Assembly: GCA_040755395.1 (NCBI GenBank)
Contig: JBFMAX010000010.1
Span: forward strand, 90,136 to 148,659
From: Nitrospirota bacterium
GTDB lineage: Bacteria; Nitrospirota; Nitrospiria; Nitrospirales; Nitrospiraceae
Direction: 5' to 3'
DNA: 58,524 bases
Shown here: in pieces, positions 1 through 9,485 of the stretch
Layout: every line of letters begins with the position of its first letter
Numbering within the stretch: position 1 is the first letter of the stretch
The notes under the pieces: model-generated
What the model was told of the DNA's origin: nothing
What the model saw: only the letters and a program-made list of their open reading frames with translations
Databases searched by the model: none
Position numbers and translations under genes: made by a program

Positions 1-15
1 CTCGGTCGCGTCCGG

Positions 16-456
16 TCAGAACGTCTTGTACTCGAGCCATTTGCCGTTCAGCGTGATCTTGCAGCGGGCCTCACCCTGGCTGCCGGTCACTTTCTCCATG
101 TCGATCGTGAAGTCGATGGCGCTCATGATCCCGTCCCCGAACAGCTCATTGGCCATCTCGCGCAGGGCGTCGCCGTAGACCCCGATAACTTCCAGCAGCC
201 GGTACTTGAACGGATCGGTCGTGTTGGGGAAATCCGTCCGCACCGGAAACCGGCTCAACGACTCCGTCGTCTCCTTGTCCAACCCCAACAACTTGCCCGC
301 TTTTTCGGCTTCTTCGGGAGTCAACCGGTGATTGCCGTTCAGCGCAGCCGCGACGAACATGGGGCTTTTGCCGACGGTCTTCGCCACTTCGGCGATCGTC
401 ACCTTCTTTTCCAACCGCTTGGCTTTGATGATGTCCCGGGATCTCTTCGCTTCCAT
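16..456 (-). CDS. cynS: Cyanate hydratase (cyanase)
   Basis: Cyanase catalyses the bicarbonate-dependent breakdown of cyanate to ammonia and CO2 in the cytoplasm, as a homodecamer in the known family. The product is 146 aa, close to the usual 150-156. It has an N-terminal helical domain (about residues 5-75) and a C-terminal catalytic domain with the FGDGIMSAIDF motif. The expected triad is present with correct spacing: Arg86, Glu89 and Ser112. The ATG at 456 is preferred over one six bases upstream because AAGGAGG lies 7 nt before it. It is the last visible gene after nrtA-nrtB-nrtD, 42 nt behind nrtD, so transporter and enzyme are probably co-transcribed. Identification is confident. Confidence 0.97.
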   Translation of the reverse strand: MEAKRSRDIIKAKRLEKKVTIAEVAKTVGKSPMFVAAALNGNHRLTPEEAEKAGKLLGLDKETTESLSRFPVRTDFPNTTDPFKYRLLEVIGVYGDALREMANELFGDGIMSAIDFTIDMEKVTGSQGEARCKITLNGKWLEYKTF

Positions 457-498
457 GTGCATCCCTCCTTCTGTGAATGGTCGTCCGCCGACGTCGAA

Positions 499-1374
499 TC
501 AGCGCAACACCAGCGAATCCTTTTCGAAATTCACCACCAGCGGTTCATTGCCGGCCGCCCGGTCCGAAGTCCCTTCTTCCCCGTCGTCCGGTCCATGCGC
601 GGCGTGGCGAACCAGAAAATGGATGATGTGGTTTCTGATCTTGTAATAATGCGGGTGCTCGATGATGGTGGCCCGAGCTCGCGGACGCGGAATGGTCACA
701 TCGACGATCTCGGCGATCCGCGAGGACGGGCCGTTGGTCATCAGCATGATTCTGTCCGACAGCAGGATGGCCTCGTCCACGTCGTGCGTCACCATGAACA
801 CGGTGTTCCTGGTCGCATTCCACATTTGGATCAGCTCCTCCTGAATCACGCCCCGCGTCAACGCGTCGATCTGCGCGAAGGGCTCGTCCAGCAACAGGAC
901 TTTCGGCTCGATGGAAAACGCCCTGGCCAGCCCGACGCGCTGTTTCATCCCGCCGGACAGCGCCGCGGGCTTCTTGTTCTCGGCCCCAGTGAGCCCGACC
1001 AGCGCGACGTATTTGCGCACATGGGCGGCCACCTGCTCCCGGTTCCACTCCGGATAGGCGGACCGCACGGCCAGCGCGATGTTGTCGAACACCGTCATCC
1101 ACGGCATCAACGCGAAGCTCTGAAACACCACCATCCGGTCCAGTCCCGGACCGGATATTTCTTTTCCGTTCAGGATCACGCCGCCTTCGGTCATCGGTTC
1201 CAGACCGGCGATGATGTTCAGCAGGGTGCTCTTGCCGCACCCGGAATGGCCGATGACCGTGACGAACTCGCCTTTTTCGACCCGAATCGTGACATCCTTG
1301 AAGATGCACACCTGGCCGGTCCCCGACGGGCTGGGAAAGTATTTACTCACGTGATCGACTTCCAGAAATGCCAT
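499..1374 (-). CDS. nrtD: Nitrate/nitrite/cyanate-type ABC transporter, ATP-binding subunit
   Basis: ATPase of an NrtABD/CynABD-class importer. Walker A is GHSGCGKST (about residues 43-51), the signature is LSGGMKQR, and Walker B is VLLLDEP followed by a TRNTVFMVTHDVDEA H-loop region. The C-terminal stretch with IPRPRARATII is typical of NrtD. The 291-aa length fits NrtD rather than the longer NrtC, which carries a fused substrate-binding domain. It sits 33 nt after the permease gene and 42 nt before cynS. The sequence alone cannot separate nitrate, nitrite and cyanate transport; the adjacent cyanase makes cyanate a good candidate substrate. An AGAGGT ribosome site precedes the ATG. Confidence 0.9.
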   Translation of the reverse strand: MAFLEVDHVSKYFPSPSGTGQVCIFKDVTIRVEKGEFVTVIGHSGCGKSTLLNIIAGLEPMTEGGVILNGKEISGPGLDRMVVFQSFALMPWMTVFDNIALAVRSAYPEWNREQVAAHVRKYVALVGLTGAENKKPAALSGGMKQRVGLARAFSIEPKVLLLDEPFAQIDALTRGVIQEELIQMWNATRNTVFMVTHDVDEAILLSDRIMLMTNGPSSRIAEIVDVTIPRPRARATIIEHPHYYKIRNHIIHFLVRHAAHGPDDGEEGTSDRAAGNEPLVVNFEKDSLVLR

Positions 1375-1388
1375 GGGTTACCTCTGAT

Positions 1389-1407
1389 GCTGATAGCTGA
1401 TAGCTTC
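1389..1407. repeat. Heptamer tandem repeat between nrtB and nrtD
   Basis: Two tandem copies of GCTGATA (1389-1395 and 1396-1402) lie in the short gap between the permease and ATPase genes. This is one instance of the period-7 arrays found in many gaps of this window. Confidence 0.6.
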
Positions 1408-2289
1408 CTACTCCTGATATGTCACCGACCCCGCCAGCTTGTTGAAGCCCGAGTCCAGGATGACTCCGACGACGCCGACAACCAGAATGGCGAAGATGAC
1501 GCCGGCGATATCCAAGTTGTTCCATTCAATCCAGCTCAAATAGCCGACCCCCAACTCGCCCAACAGCATCTCGGCCGGCACCACGGCCACCAACGCGCTC
1601 CCGAACGAGATACGAAGCCCGTTCACGATCGTCGGCGCCGCGCCTGGCAAGATGACCTTGAACAGCCGTTTGAACCAGGAGAGTTGCAGAATCGCGGCCA
1701 CGTGGAGGTACTCCTTTTTGAGCGAGTTCACGCCGAAGGCGGTGGTCGCCAGGGTCGGCCACAGCGATGCCATAAACACCACCAGGACGGCCGTCCACTT
1801 CGGGTCCTTGACCGTGTAGAGGAGCAACGGCATCCAGGCCAGAGGCGAGATCGGCTTGAGAATCTGGATATATGGATTAATCGCCTGAAACAGCACGCGG
1901 TTGAGCCCCAACACCACGCCGAGAACGATCGCCGCAACCGACGCGGCGAGGAACCCGCCGGCGAACCGCGACACGGTATAGAGCACCAGGTAGCCGATCC
2001 CGTGGTCGTTCGTGCCTTTCTTCACAAACGCCTCGCCCAATTCAGTGAGGGCCTTGTTTAGAACCGCCAAAGGGCCCGGCACGCCCTTGACCTTCTCTTT
2101 TTCTGGGTTCCAGACGTAGCTCCCGTCCTCGGTCCGCACGATGTCTCCGTTGAACTCCATCAATTGAAGCTGCTCCTCGGTCATCCCTCGCGGATCAAAC
2201 GACGGCCGCAGCGTGAAGAGATGCCACGCCAGCAGAAACACAACGAGCAAAAACCCTGAAATCACCCACGGATTGCCCTTGCCCACCAT
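1408..2289 (-). CDS. nrtB: Nitrate/nitrite/cyanate-type ABC transporter, permease subunit
   Basis: Inner-membrane permease of the NrtB/SsuC/TauC family (BPD_transp_1 fold). It is 293 aa, with an N-terminal membrane helix at about residues 10-28, a roughly 80-residue hydrophilic segment, and then about five further helices. The EAA-like loop that docks on the ATPase is visible at GAAPTIVNGLRISFG. The gene lies between the binding-protein gene upstream and the ATPase gene downstream, giving an nrtA-nrtB-nrtD order. A GAGGGAT ribosome site precedes the ATG. The long hydrophilic segment after the first helix is seen in other NrtB proteins. Substrate is not decidable from this subunit. Confidence 0.88.
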   Translation of the reverse strand: MVGKGNPWVISGFLLVVFLLAWHLFTLRPSFDPRGMTEEQLQLMEFNGDIVRTEDGSYVWNPEKEKVKGVPGPLAVLNKALTELGEAFVKKGTNDHGIGYLVLYTVSRFAGGFLAASVAAIVLGVVLGLNRVLFQAINPYIQILKPISPLAWMPLLLYTVKDPKWTAVLVVFMASLWPTLATTAFGVNSLKKEYLHVAAILQLSWFKRLFKVILPGAAPTIVNGLRISFGSALVAVVPAEMLLGELGVGYLSWIEWNNLDIAGVIFAILVVGVVGVILDSGFNKLAGSVTYQE

Positions 2290-2340
2290 AGCTTGATCCC
2301 TCTTTACCTACTGCTTCCCTGGTCTACCCTCTTACCCTTG

Positions 2341-2505
2341 ATGAGGGCGGTCTGGGCTACCCTCACTGCGCGCCTCACGACCCGTTGCTCAGGCCCATTG
2401 CGACACAAAGAGCAACGGGCCCCCGGCACCGCCCGCAACTGAGAAACGAGATGGGTCTTGCGTGCGCGTTCTGCGAGCACAAGGGCAGCCCAGACCGGCC
2501 CTCAT
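2341..2505. repeat. Foldback (MITE-like) palindromic element between nrtA and nrtB
   Basis: The 222-bp gap between nrtA and nrtB holds an element bounded by inverted arms: 2341-2358 (ATGAGGGCGGTCTGGGCT) pairs with 2487-2505 with a single one-base indel. Inside is a second hairpin with arms CCCGTTGCTC (2381-2390) and GAGCAACGGG. No protein is encoded. In RNA it would form a long structure between the binding-protein gene and the permease gene. It may act as an RNA stabiliser or partial terminator, or may simply be a non-autonomous mobile repeat. Confidence 0.6.
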
Positions 2506-2511
2506 TCCCCC

Positions 2512-3840
2512 TCACGCCATGCTGTGAATCTTGAAACTCTTCAAATACGCCTCCGGCTGCTCCGGATCGAAGACCCGACCCATGATCGTGTGTTTCGTCA
2601 TGGTCGCCTGGTGCGTCGGATAGCCCAATTCTTTGGCGATCTTGTCGCACTCGGCGGCCAGATAGACCTGCTCGGCCACCGCCTTGTAGTTCACGTCGCC
2701 TTTCAGATGGCCCCACCGTTTCATCTGCGTCAGAATCCAGATCGCCATCGAATGCCAGGGATAGGGATCGAAGTCGATCCGGTCCGGAATTTTCTGAATC
2801 TTGCCCAACCCGTCGGCGTAGGTGCCGGTCAACACCTGTTCCAGCACGGTGACAGGCTGGTTCAGATAATTCGCCGGCGCGATCGCGGCCGCGATTTCCT
2901 TCCGGTGCATCGGGTTGGACGCATAGTGCGTCGCATCCACGATCGCCCGGAACAACGCGCCGAACGTGTTGGGATACTTGGTGGCGAACTCCTTGGACAC
3001 CGTGAAGGCGCAACAGGGATGACGATCCCAGATCTCCTTGGAGAGCTTGTAGATAAAGCCGACATTTTCGTACACGGCCCGCTGGTTGAACGGATCGGGC
3101 GCCAGATACCCGTTGACGTTGCCGGCCTTCAGGTTGGCCACCATCTCGGGAGGCGGCACGACACGAATCTGCACGTCCTTGTCCGGATGCACACCGCCCT
3201 CCGCGAGGAAGTAGCGCAGGAGATAGTTGTGCATCGAGTAATCGAACGGCACGCAGAACCGGAACCCCTTCATATCGGCGGCGGTCTTCACCTCCTTATG
3301 CTTGATGTGCAGGGTGATCGCCTGTCCGTTGATGTTCTCCACCGCCGGCATGTAAAACGGAACCGGCAGTGATCCCGCGCCGAGCGTGATCGCCAGAGGC
3401 ATCGGCGTGAGCATGTGGGCGGCGTCCACTTCCTTGTTGATCGCCCAATCTCGGACCATGGCCCAGCCTGCCGCGCGCTTCACGGTGGCATTCAAGCCGT
3501 ACTTCTTGTAGAACCCCAACGGCTCCGCCATGATGATCGGCGTCGCGCAGGTGATCGGGATGAAGCCGATGCTGAGGTCCTTTTTTTCCGGCTTGCCGAC
3601 CGGATCCGCCGCAAAGGCCGCGATCTTGTCCAGCGGGAGCACTTCGTTGATCAGCGCGGTGAGCGCCGCAACCCCCAGACCGGCCAGGAACTGCCGCCTC
3701 GACGGTCCGGCCGCACGCAACACGGCCTCGACCACCGACCGCCCGACGGTCTGCTCGAAGTGCTCGCCGGACGAGAGCGTCTGTTGCGGATGGGTTGCCA
3801 CAGTCTCAGGGTAGGTTCCTTTCTTCCTCTTGTTTTTCAT
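2512..3840 (-). CDS. nrtA: NrtA-type ABC transporter substrate-binding protein (Tat-exported)
   Basis: Periplasmic binding protein of the NrtA/CmpA/CynA class, which feeds the NrtB-NrtD importer. With the start at 3840 it is 442 aa, a normal length. An AAGGAGA site lies 7 nt before that ATG; the ATG 48 nt further up would overlap the regulator gene and lacks such a site. A twin-arginine motif SRRQFLAG (residues 47-54) precedes a hydrophobic stretch ending near the AFAADP sequence, so Tat export is predicted. The fold core starts at the conserved SIGFIPITCATPIIMAEPLG. The ligand (nitrate, nitrite, cyanate or bicarbonate) cannot be assigned by eye. It lies 34 nt downstream of the sigma-54 activator gene. 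Confidence 0.88.
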   Translation of the reverse strand: MKNKRKKGTYPETVATHPQQTLSSGEHFEQTVGRSVVEAVLRAAGPSRRQFLAGLGVAALTALINEVLPLDKIAAFAADPVGKPEKKDLSIGFIPITCATPIIMAEPLGFYKKYGLNATVKRAAGWAMVRDWAINKEVDAAHMLTPMPLAITLGAGSLPVPFYMPAVENINGQAITLHIKHKEVKTAADMKGFRFCVPFDYSMHNYLLRYFLAEGGVHPDKDVQIRVVPPPEMVANLKAGNVNGYLAPDPFNQRAVYENVGFIYKLSKEIWDRHPCCAFTVSKEFATKYPNTFGALFRAIVDATHYASNPMHRKEIAAAIAPANYLNQPVTVLEQVLTGTYADGLGKIQKIPDRIDFDPYPWHSMAIWILTQMKRWGHLKGDVNYKAVAEQVYLAAECDKIAKELGYPTHQATMTKHTIMGRVFDPEQPEAYLKSFKIHSMA

Positions 3841-3874
3841 GATGTTCTCCTTCGCCGCATGAGTCGGCCTTGTC

Positions 3875-5077
3875 TCATCGGTCTCCAACCGGCTCGCTGA
3901 TCCGATACTTCCTCATCTTATAGGCGACCTGCCGAGGGGTAAGCCCCAGCGCCCGGGCCGCGCGGGCTTGAACCCATCCCGCCCGCTCCAGCGCCTCCAG
4001 AAGCCTTTGCCGCTCGATCCCCTGCAAACTCTCCCCCAGCGGGAGCCGCTCTTTGCCCGCCGCCATCCCGTCGCTCCGGTCGTCGCGCGCCACATGTCGC
4101 ATATCCGCGAAATAGCCCCGCAGCGACGGCGGCACGGTGTCGATGGTCATCCGGTCCCGTTCGGCCATCACGACCAGCCGCTCGACGCAGTTCTGGAGCT
4201 CCCGGACATTGCCCGGCCAGTGATAGCTGGACATCAAGGCGAGGAGATCGTCGCCCAGCGAGACCCGCCGCCGGTTTTCACGGTTGAAGCGAACCAGAAA
4301 GTGAGTGATCAGCAGCGGCACGTCCTCGGCCCGCTCGCGCAACGGCGGCAGCGTGATCGGAACGACGTTCAGCCGGTAGTACAGGTCCTCCCGGAACGTG
4401 CCGCTCCGCACCATGGCCTCCAGATCCCGGTGCGTCGCGGCGATGAGCCGCACGTCCACCGAGATCGACCGGTTGCCGCCGACCCGCTCGAAACACCGCT
4501 CCTGCAGCACCCGTAGCAGCTTCACCTGCGTCGCCGGCGGAATGTCGCCGATCTCGTCCAGAAACAGGGTCCCGCCGTCCGCTTGCTCGAAGCGCCCCTT
4601 GCGCGTCTCGACCGCGCCCGTGAAGGCGCCCCGCTCATGTCCGAACAGCTCGCTTTCCAACAGCGTCTCGGTCAAGGCCGCGCAGTGGAGTCGAATAAAC
4701 GGGCCGTTCGCCCGCGGCCCTTCGACATGGATGGCTTTCGCCACGAGCTCCTTGCCGGTTCCGCTCTCGCCGCGCAGCAGCACGGTCGCCTGACTGTGGC
4801 TCACCCGCCGGATCGCTTGGTAGACCTCCAGCATGGCCGGGCTTTCTCCGACAAGGCTGGCGAACCCAGCCTCATGGGTCGACAACGGCTCGCCGCTCTC
4901 GCCTTCCGAGAATACCTTCGCGCGAAGACGCCGGAGACGGTCCCGCGTCAAATCGAGCGCCTGCGTGAGTTTCTGCTGGAGCGCACCGGCGCCGGCCAGG
5001 ACGGTTTCGATCGCTTCGAGCGCGGCCAACTCTTCCCGCAGCCGTTCTTCCTCGGTCAGATCCGTCACACTCACCAC
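3875..5077 (-). CDS. Sigma-54-dependent transcriptional activator (NtrC/NifA-like, no receiver domain)
   Basis: Bacterial enhancer-binding protein of 400 aa. The central AAA+ domain (about residues 75-310) has Walker A GESGTGKE at 103-110, the sigma-54-contacting GAFTGA loop at 150-155 and Walker B LFLDEI at 171-176. A Fis-type helix-turn-helix occupies the last 40 residues. No receiver domain exists. The first 60 residues form a short coiled linker whose start (VVSVTDLTEEERLREEL) resembles the tail of a PAS domain, but an in-frame stop lies about seven codons upstream, so no PAS domain is encoded. Translation appears to start at GTG. rpoN lies 33 kb away in this window. The gene heads the nrtABD-cynS block and is preceded by a putative ANTAR leader. 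Confidence 0.9.
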   Translation of the reverse strand: MVSVTDLTEEERLREELAALEAIETVLAGAGALQQKLTQALDLTRDRLRRLRAKVFSEGESGEPLSTHEAGFASLVGESPAMLEVYQAIRRVSHSQATVLLRGESGTGKELVAKAIHVEGPRANGPFIRLHCAALTETLLESELFGHERGAFTGAVETRKGRFEQADGGTLFLDEIGDIPPATQVKLLRVLQERCFERVGGNRSISVDVRLIAATHRDLEAMVRSGTFREDLYYRLNVVPITLPPLRERAEDVPLLITHFLVRFNRENRRRVSLGDDLLALMSSYHWPGNVRELQNCVERLVVMAERDRMTIDTVPPSLRGYFADMRHVARDDRSDGMAAGKERLPLGESLQGIERQRLLEALERAGWVQARAARALGLTPRQVAYKMRKYRISEPVGDR

Positions 5078-5108
5078 GTGTCCACCGATTCGATCCCTTC
5101 AGCCGAAC

Positions 5109-5188
5109 TTTTCCAACAAACAAAAAGGCGCCGAACGTTTCATCGAGACAGACATTACCCCTCTCCCTCGATGGCGCTGGCGCCTTTG
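5109..5188 (-). terminator. Intrinsic terminator overlapping ANTAR hairpin P2 (leader 1)
   Basis: On the minus strand AAAGGCGCC pairs with GGCGCCTTT, enclosing a nested 7-bp stem CATCGAG/CTCGATG, and is followed by TTTTTGTTTGTT. The enclosed region is long for a classical terminator, but the nested stem shortens it. The 5' arm is shared with hairpin P2, giving a terminator/antiterminator switch between glnA and the activator gene. Confidence 0.65.
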
Positions 5189-5220
5189 CCATTTCGCCCG
5201 ACGACGTTGTCGGGCTTAGC
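5120..5220 (-). promoter_or_regulatory. Putative ANTAR antitermination leader (leader 1, upstream of sigma-54 activator-nrt-cynS)
   Basis: On the minus strand two hairpins follow each other with a 4-nt gap. P1 (5215-5196) has a 7-bp stem GCCCGAC/GTCGGGC and loop AACGTC. P2 (5191-5178) has a 4-bp stem TGGC/GCCA and loop AAAGGC. Both loops are hexamers with A at position 1 and G at position 4, the signature bound by ANTAR-domain proteins such as EutV and NasR. The P2 loop plus its 3' arm also form the 5' arm of the downstream terminator, so P2 and the terminator exclude each other. No convincing promoter lies between glnA and P1, so the leader may act on read-through from glnA. Function is inferred from structure. 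Confidence 0.72.
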
Positions 5221-5332
5221 GTTGAGCGAATAGCAAACAGCTAGCAGCGACTCAGCAACTCACCCTCAGGTGTACGTTCTCTGCTATCCGTTTCGGCTAT
5301 CCGCTATTTGCTGCTCGCTGTTCGCCTATCGC
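5221..5332. repeat. Heptamer-like tandem array downstream of glnA
   Basis: The stretch between the glnA stop and leader 1 reads as degenerate 7-base words, for example GCTATCC, GCTATTT, GCTGCTC, GCTGTTC, GCCTATC on the plus strand. No gene or clear promoter was seen in it. Confidence 0.55.
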
Positions 5333-6742
5333 TTACACGTCGTAATACATGAAATATTCGTACGGATGGGGACGCAGGCGGAGCTGGTCGACTTCCTTGC
5401 TCCGCTTATAGTTGGTCCAGGTTTCGATGAAATCCTCGCTGAACACGCCGCCCTTGAGCAAAAACTGATGATCCCGCTCCAGATTGCTGAGTGCCTCATC
5501 GAGACTGCCCGGCATGGTCGGAATCTTCGCCGCCTCTTTCGGCTCCAGATCGTAGAGATCCTTGTCCGCCGGCTCGCCGGGATTGATCTTGTTCTCGATC
5601 CCGTCCAGTCCCGCCATCAACATGGCTGCGAACGCCAGGTACGGATTGCACGCCGGATCGGGGAACCGCACTTCGATCCGCTTGGCCTTGGGGCTCGGCG
5701 AATACATCGGAATCCGGATGCCGGCCGATCGGTTGCGGCTCGAATAGGCCAGCAGCACCGGCGCCTCGAAGCCCGGCGTCAGCCGCTTGTAGGAATTCGT
5801 CGTCGGATTCGTGAACGCGGCGAGCGCTTTCGCGTGTTTCAAAATGCCGCCGATGTAATACAGGCACGTCTGGGAGATTCCTGCGTACTCCTTGCCCGCG
5901 AACAGCGGCTTGCCGTCCTTCCAGATGCTCTGGTGCGTGTGCATGCCCGACCCGTTGTCGCCGAAGATGGGCTTCGGCATGAAGGTGACGGTCTTGTTGT
6001 GGCGACGCGCGACGTTCTTCACGATGTACTTATACATCATCATTTTGTCGGCCATACCGACCAGCGTATCGAAGCGGATGTCGATCTCCGCCTGGCCGGC
6101 CGTGGCGACTTCATGGTGATGCTTCTCCACGAGCATGCCGACCTTCTGCATCTCCAGAATCATTTCGCTGCGGATGTCCTGTTGCGTGTCGGTCGGCGCC
6201 ACGGGAAAGTAGCCTTCCTTATGCCTGGGCTTCGAGCCCAGATTGACGCCTTCTTTGCCCGCGTTCCAGATGCCTTCGTCGGAATCGATGAAATAGTACC
6301 CGCTGTGGCTGTTCTGATCGTAGCGGGCGTGGTCGAAGATGAAGAACTCGGCTTCCGGTCCCCAGTACGACGTGTCGCCGATCTTCGTGCTCTGCAGATA
6401 CTTCTCCGCCTTTTGCGCGACGAAACGCGGATCGCGGTCGTAGTTCTCACGCGTGATCGGGTCGACGACGTTGCAGATCAGGCTCAAGGTCGGCACGGCC
6501 GCAAACGGGTCCAGACAGGCGGAGGCCGGATCGGGAACCGCCAACATGTCGCTGTTCTGGATCGCCTTCCAGCCCCGGATTGACGAGCCGTCGAATCCCG
6601 ACCCGTCCTTGAACAGACCTTCGTTCAGTTCTTCGACCGGAATCGAAAAGTGCTGCCAGGTCCCCAATAGGTCGCAAAACTTCAGATCCACCACCAGCAC
6701 TTTGTTCTTTTTCGCAAACTCTAAAACCTCCCGCACGTTCAT
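5333..6742 (-). CDS. glnA: Glutamine synthetase type I
   Basis: Makes glutamine from glutamate, ammonium and ATP in a cytoplasmic dodecamer. It is 469 aa, the classical GSI-beta length. The N-terminal [13 protein letters not shown] motif, the EAEFFIFD metal-binding strand, the [16 protein letters not shown] segment and the NRSAGIRIP motif are present. Tyr397 in KDLYDLEP corresponds to the E. coli adenylylation site, so GlnE-type covalent control is possible, but glnE is not in the window. AGGAGG precedes the ATG. It is the last gene of nadE-amtB-PII-glnD-glnA, 56 nt after glnD, and so is made together with its nitrogen sensors. Confidence 0.98.
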   Translation of the reverse strand: MNVREVLEFAKKNKVLVVDLKFCDLLGTWQHFSIPVEELNEGLFKDGSGFDGSSIRGWKAIQNSDMLAVPDPASACLDPFAAVPTLSLICNVVDPITRENYDRDPRFVAQKAEKYLQSTKIGDTSYWGPEAEFFIFDHARYDQNSHSGYYFIDSDEGIWNAGKEGVNLGSKPRHKEGYFPVAPTDTQQDIRSEMILEMQKVGMLVEKHHHEVATAGQAEIDIRFDTLVGMADKMMMYKYIVKNVARRHNKTVTFMPKPIFGDNGSGMHTHQSIWKDGKPLFAGKEYAGISQTCLYYIGGILKHAKALAAFTNPTTNSYKRLTPGFEAPVLLAYSSRNRSAGIRIPMYSPSPKAKRIEVRFPDPACNPYLAFAAMLMAGLDGIENKINPGEPADKDLYDLEPKEAAKIPTMPGSLDEALSNLERDHQFLLKGGVFSEDFIETWTNYKRSKEVDQLRLRPHPYEYFMYYDV

Positions 6743-6798
6743 TCCCGTCCCTCCTTTCAGACTCGTCTCAACAATGCCGCCGTCCTTGTCGCCCGTTC

Positions 6799-9485
6799 CT
6801 ATGTGATCTTCCTGCCCAAAAACGCGTCGATCTCCGCCTCCACTGCGGCGCGGATGGTCTCCAACTGCGCGTGGTCCACGATTTTCCGGCCCTGCAGGTC
6901 CGTCACATAGAAGACGTCGGCGACCTGATCGAGCCGGGTGGAGATGCGGGCCGCGTGCACCGACAGGTTGAGCCGGAAGATCGCGTTGGTGATGACGTAC
7001 AACAAGCCCTGGCGGTCGTCGGCGAACACGTCGATGATCGTGAACCGGTCGGACGTCTCGTTGTCGAGCCGCACTTCGGTCGACTGCCGGTTCGACGGAA
7101 ACGGCCGGCTCGCGGAGATCCTGGTGCTGCGCCGCATCAACTCATCGATCCGGACCTCGCCTTTCAAGGCTGCTGCGATCGTGCGGCTGATCGCCTGAAG
7201 CCGCTCGGCGGGCGGCGTGCCGTTGTAATCCGGATCGGCCACCTGAAACGTGTCGACCACGACGCCGTCGTGGCGGGTGAGAATCTGCGCGTCGAGAATC
7301 TGCAGCCCGCTGGCCGCCATGACTCCGGCGATCTTGGAAAAGATCCCGGGAATCAGATCGTTGAACGTCACCACCGCATATTCGCAGGTCCCGAGCGACG
7401 GATTGAATTCCGCCTCCACCAGCACTTGCCCTTCTTTCAGCCGGTTGATCGCCGCCAGATGGGCCGCAATGCGATTCGGCGGCGTGCCATAGGCATACCG
7501 CAGAGGAAATTGGCGCAGTTGCGCCTCGATCCAGTCGGGAGCCGCCGCGTCCAGTCCCGCAAGCGGCGCCTGTTGCGCCACGTCGCTCACCACCCGCTTC
7601 CACCGCTCCGGCTCGTCCGTGGTCCCCCGTTCGCCCGACACTTCCGGCATCGTACGCAGATACAGTTCGATCAACAGCGATTCTTTCCACTTCGTCAACA
7701 CGCCGGGACCCACCGCCGCGATGTCGGCCGCCGTCAGCACCAGCAGTTTCCGCAACACCTCGGGCGTCCCCACTTCGCGGGCGAACGGCAGGAGCACCTT
7801 TTCGTCATAGGGATCGCGCCGGAACGCCGTGTGGGCCATGAGCAGATGCCGGTGCACCAGGAAGACCAGCGTGCGCGTTTCCTGTTCATCGAAGCCGAGC
7901 AGCGCCGCCGCGTCCTCCGCGATCGCCCTGCCGACTTCGCTATGGTCCTCCTCCTGCCCCTTGCCCAAATCATGGAGCAGCACGGCCAAATGCAGGATGT
8001 CCTTGCGCTTGATCTGCCGGTAGACTTCCCCCAGCATCCCCTGATCCGACGTCAACGCCTCAGCCTTCGCCACGGCCAACAGGCTGTGCTCGTCCACCGT
8101 GTACTTGTGATACTGGTTGAACTGCATCAGGCCGCGCACCGTCGCGAAGGCGGGAATCAGCTTCTCCAGCAAATACGCCCGATGCATGGCCTGCAGCGTC
8201 TGCGCCGCCCCGGGACCGGACAGAATTCGTAAAAAGCTCCGGCTGACGTCCGGGGTGCGAAAGGCCTCGCCTGACAGGTGCTCGACGTGCCGGTGGATGT
8301 CCTCCAGCAAGGACGGGTCGATCACCAGCCGCCGCTCCCGCGCCAGGTCGAAGAGCTTGAGCAGCAGCGCCGGGCTGTCCAGCACGCGGGTCCGCCGCTC
8401 GGCCGGGACGCTGAGCGCGTCGCCGATCACGACAAAATCCTCCTCCAAGCGGGGCGCCGGCAGGAGCCCGGCCAGCCGCTGCCGGAACGGCACGCTGCGG
8501 CAGCGGTCCACGAACCGCATGCACCGCTCGTGCAGCCCCATCGTATGCCGGTAGTACAGTTGCATGAACTGCTCGACGGCCAGCAGGTTCGGCCTGTCGC
8601 GGAATCCGAACTTTTCGGCCAGCCACATTTGTTCGTCGAACGTCAGGATTTCCTGCGCCATCCCGGCGCGAAAGTGCATGAACGCCCGCACGCGCCAGAG
8701 AAACTCGCGGGCGTCGCACAGCGCCGCATAATCCTGCCTGGAGATGAGGCCCCGGTCGGACAACTCGCGGATCGTCGGCGCCTGATAGCGGGCCATCCCC
8801 GCCCATTGCAGCACGTGGAGGTCCCGCAACCCGCCCTTGCTCTTCTTGACGTTGGGCTCCAGCAGATACACCGTTTCGCCGAACTTCTCGTACTCGCGGC
8901 GCCGTTCGGCGAGCTTGTGATCCAGATATCTGTCCGCGCCTTTGGAGACCACTTTGCGCAGGTACTTCCCGTGGAATTCTTGGAACAGCTCGGGGCTGCC
9001 GGCCAGGAACCGCGCTTCCATCATGGAGGTCCGAATCGTCAGATCGGCGGTGGCCAGTTCGATGCAATCCTGGATCGTCCGCACACTGTGGCCGACTTGA
9101 AAGCCGATGTCCCAGAGCGGGTGGAGCACCCGGCGAACCAACTCCGGCACCAGCCGGCCGGATTCCGGCCGGAACAGGAACATGAGATCGATGTCGGAAT
9201 GGGGCGCCAACTCGCGGCGGCCGTACCCGCCCAGCGCGACCAGACAGCAGTGTTGGGAACCGGCCAGGACGAAGTCGTCTCCGCCTTTGCGTATCGCGTT
9301 CCGGTACCGGCCGGCGATGAGGCCGTCCACCAGATCGGTGATCGCCGAGACCACCTCGGCACCGGATGCGCCGTCTTCCAACCGCTGATGGATCGCGCAA
9401 CGCTGCTCGGCCAACATCGTCCCGACGATCCCGACCTCGCCGTCGCGCAAGGCGCCGATGGATGAGTCGCCGCCGGTCGCAAACA

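Noticed and set aside
328-2061. Long plus-strand reading frame of 577 codons opposite nrtD and nrtB
   Set aside because: It is the antisense shadow of two clear ABC transporter genes. Its translation is rich in His, Arg and Asp with no family motif, typical of antisense frames in GC-rich DNA. The same applies to other long plus-strand frames, e.g. opposite glnD, ureC and nadE.
4872-5192. Frame at 4872-5192 (minus) as a PAS or small protein upstream of the sigma-54 activator
   Set aside because: It runs through leader 1 and overlaps the activator in another frame. It has no PAS-like sequence, and the leader hairpins explain the region.
5078-5332. Sigma-54 (-24/-12) promoter upstream of the activator-nrt-cynS block
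   Set aside because: I looked for GG-N10-GC with TGGCAC/TTGCA context because rpoN and an activator are present, but found no acceptable match.
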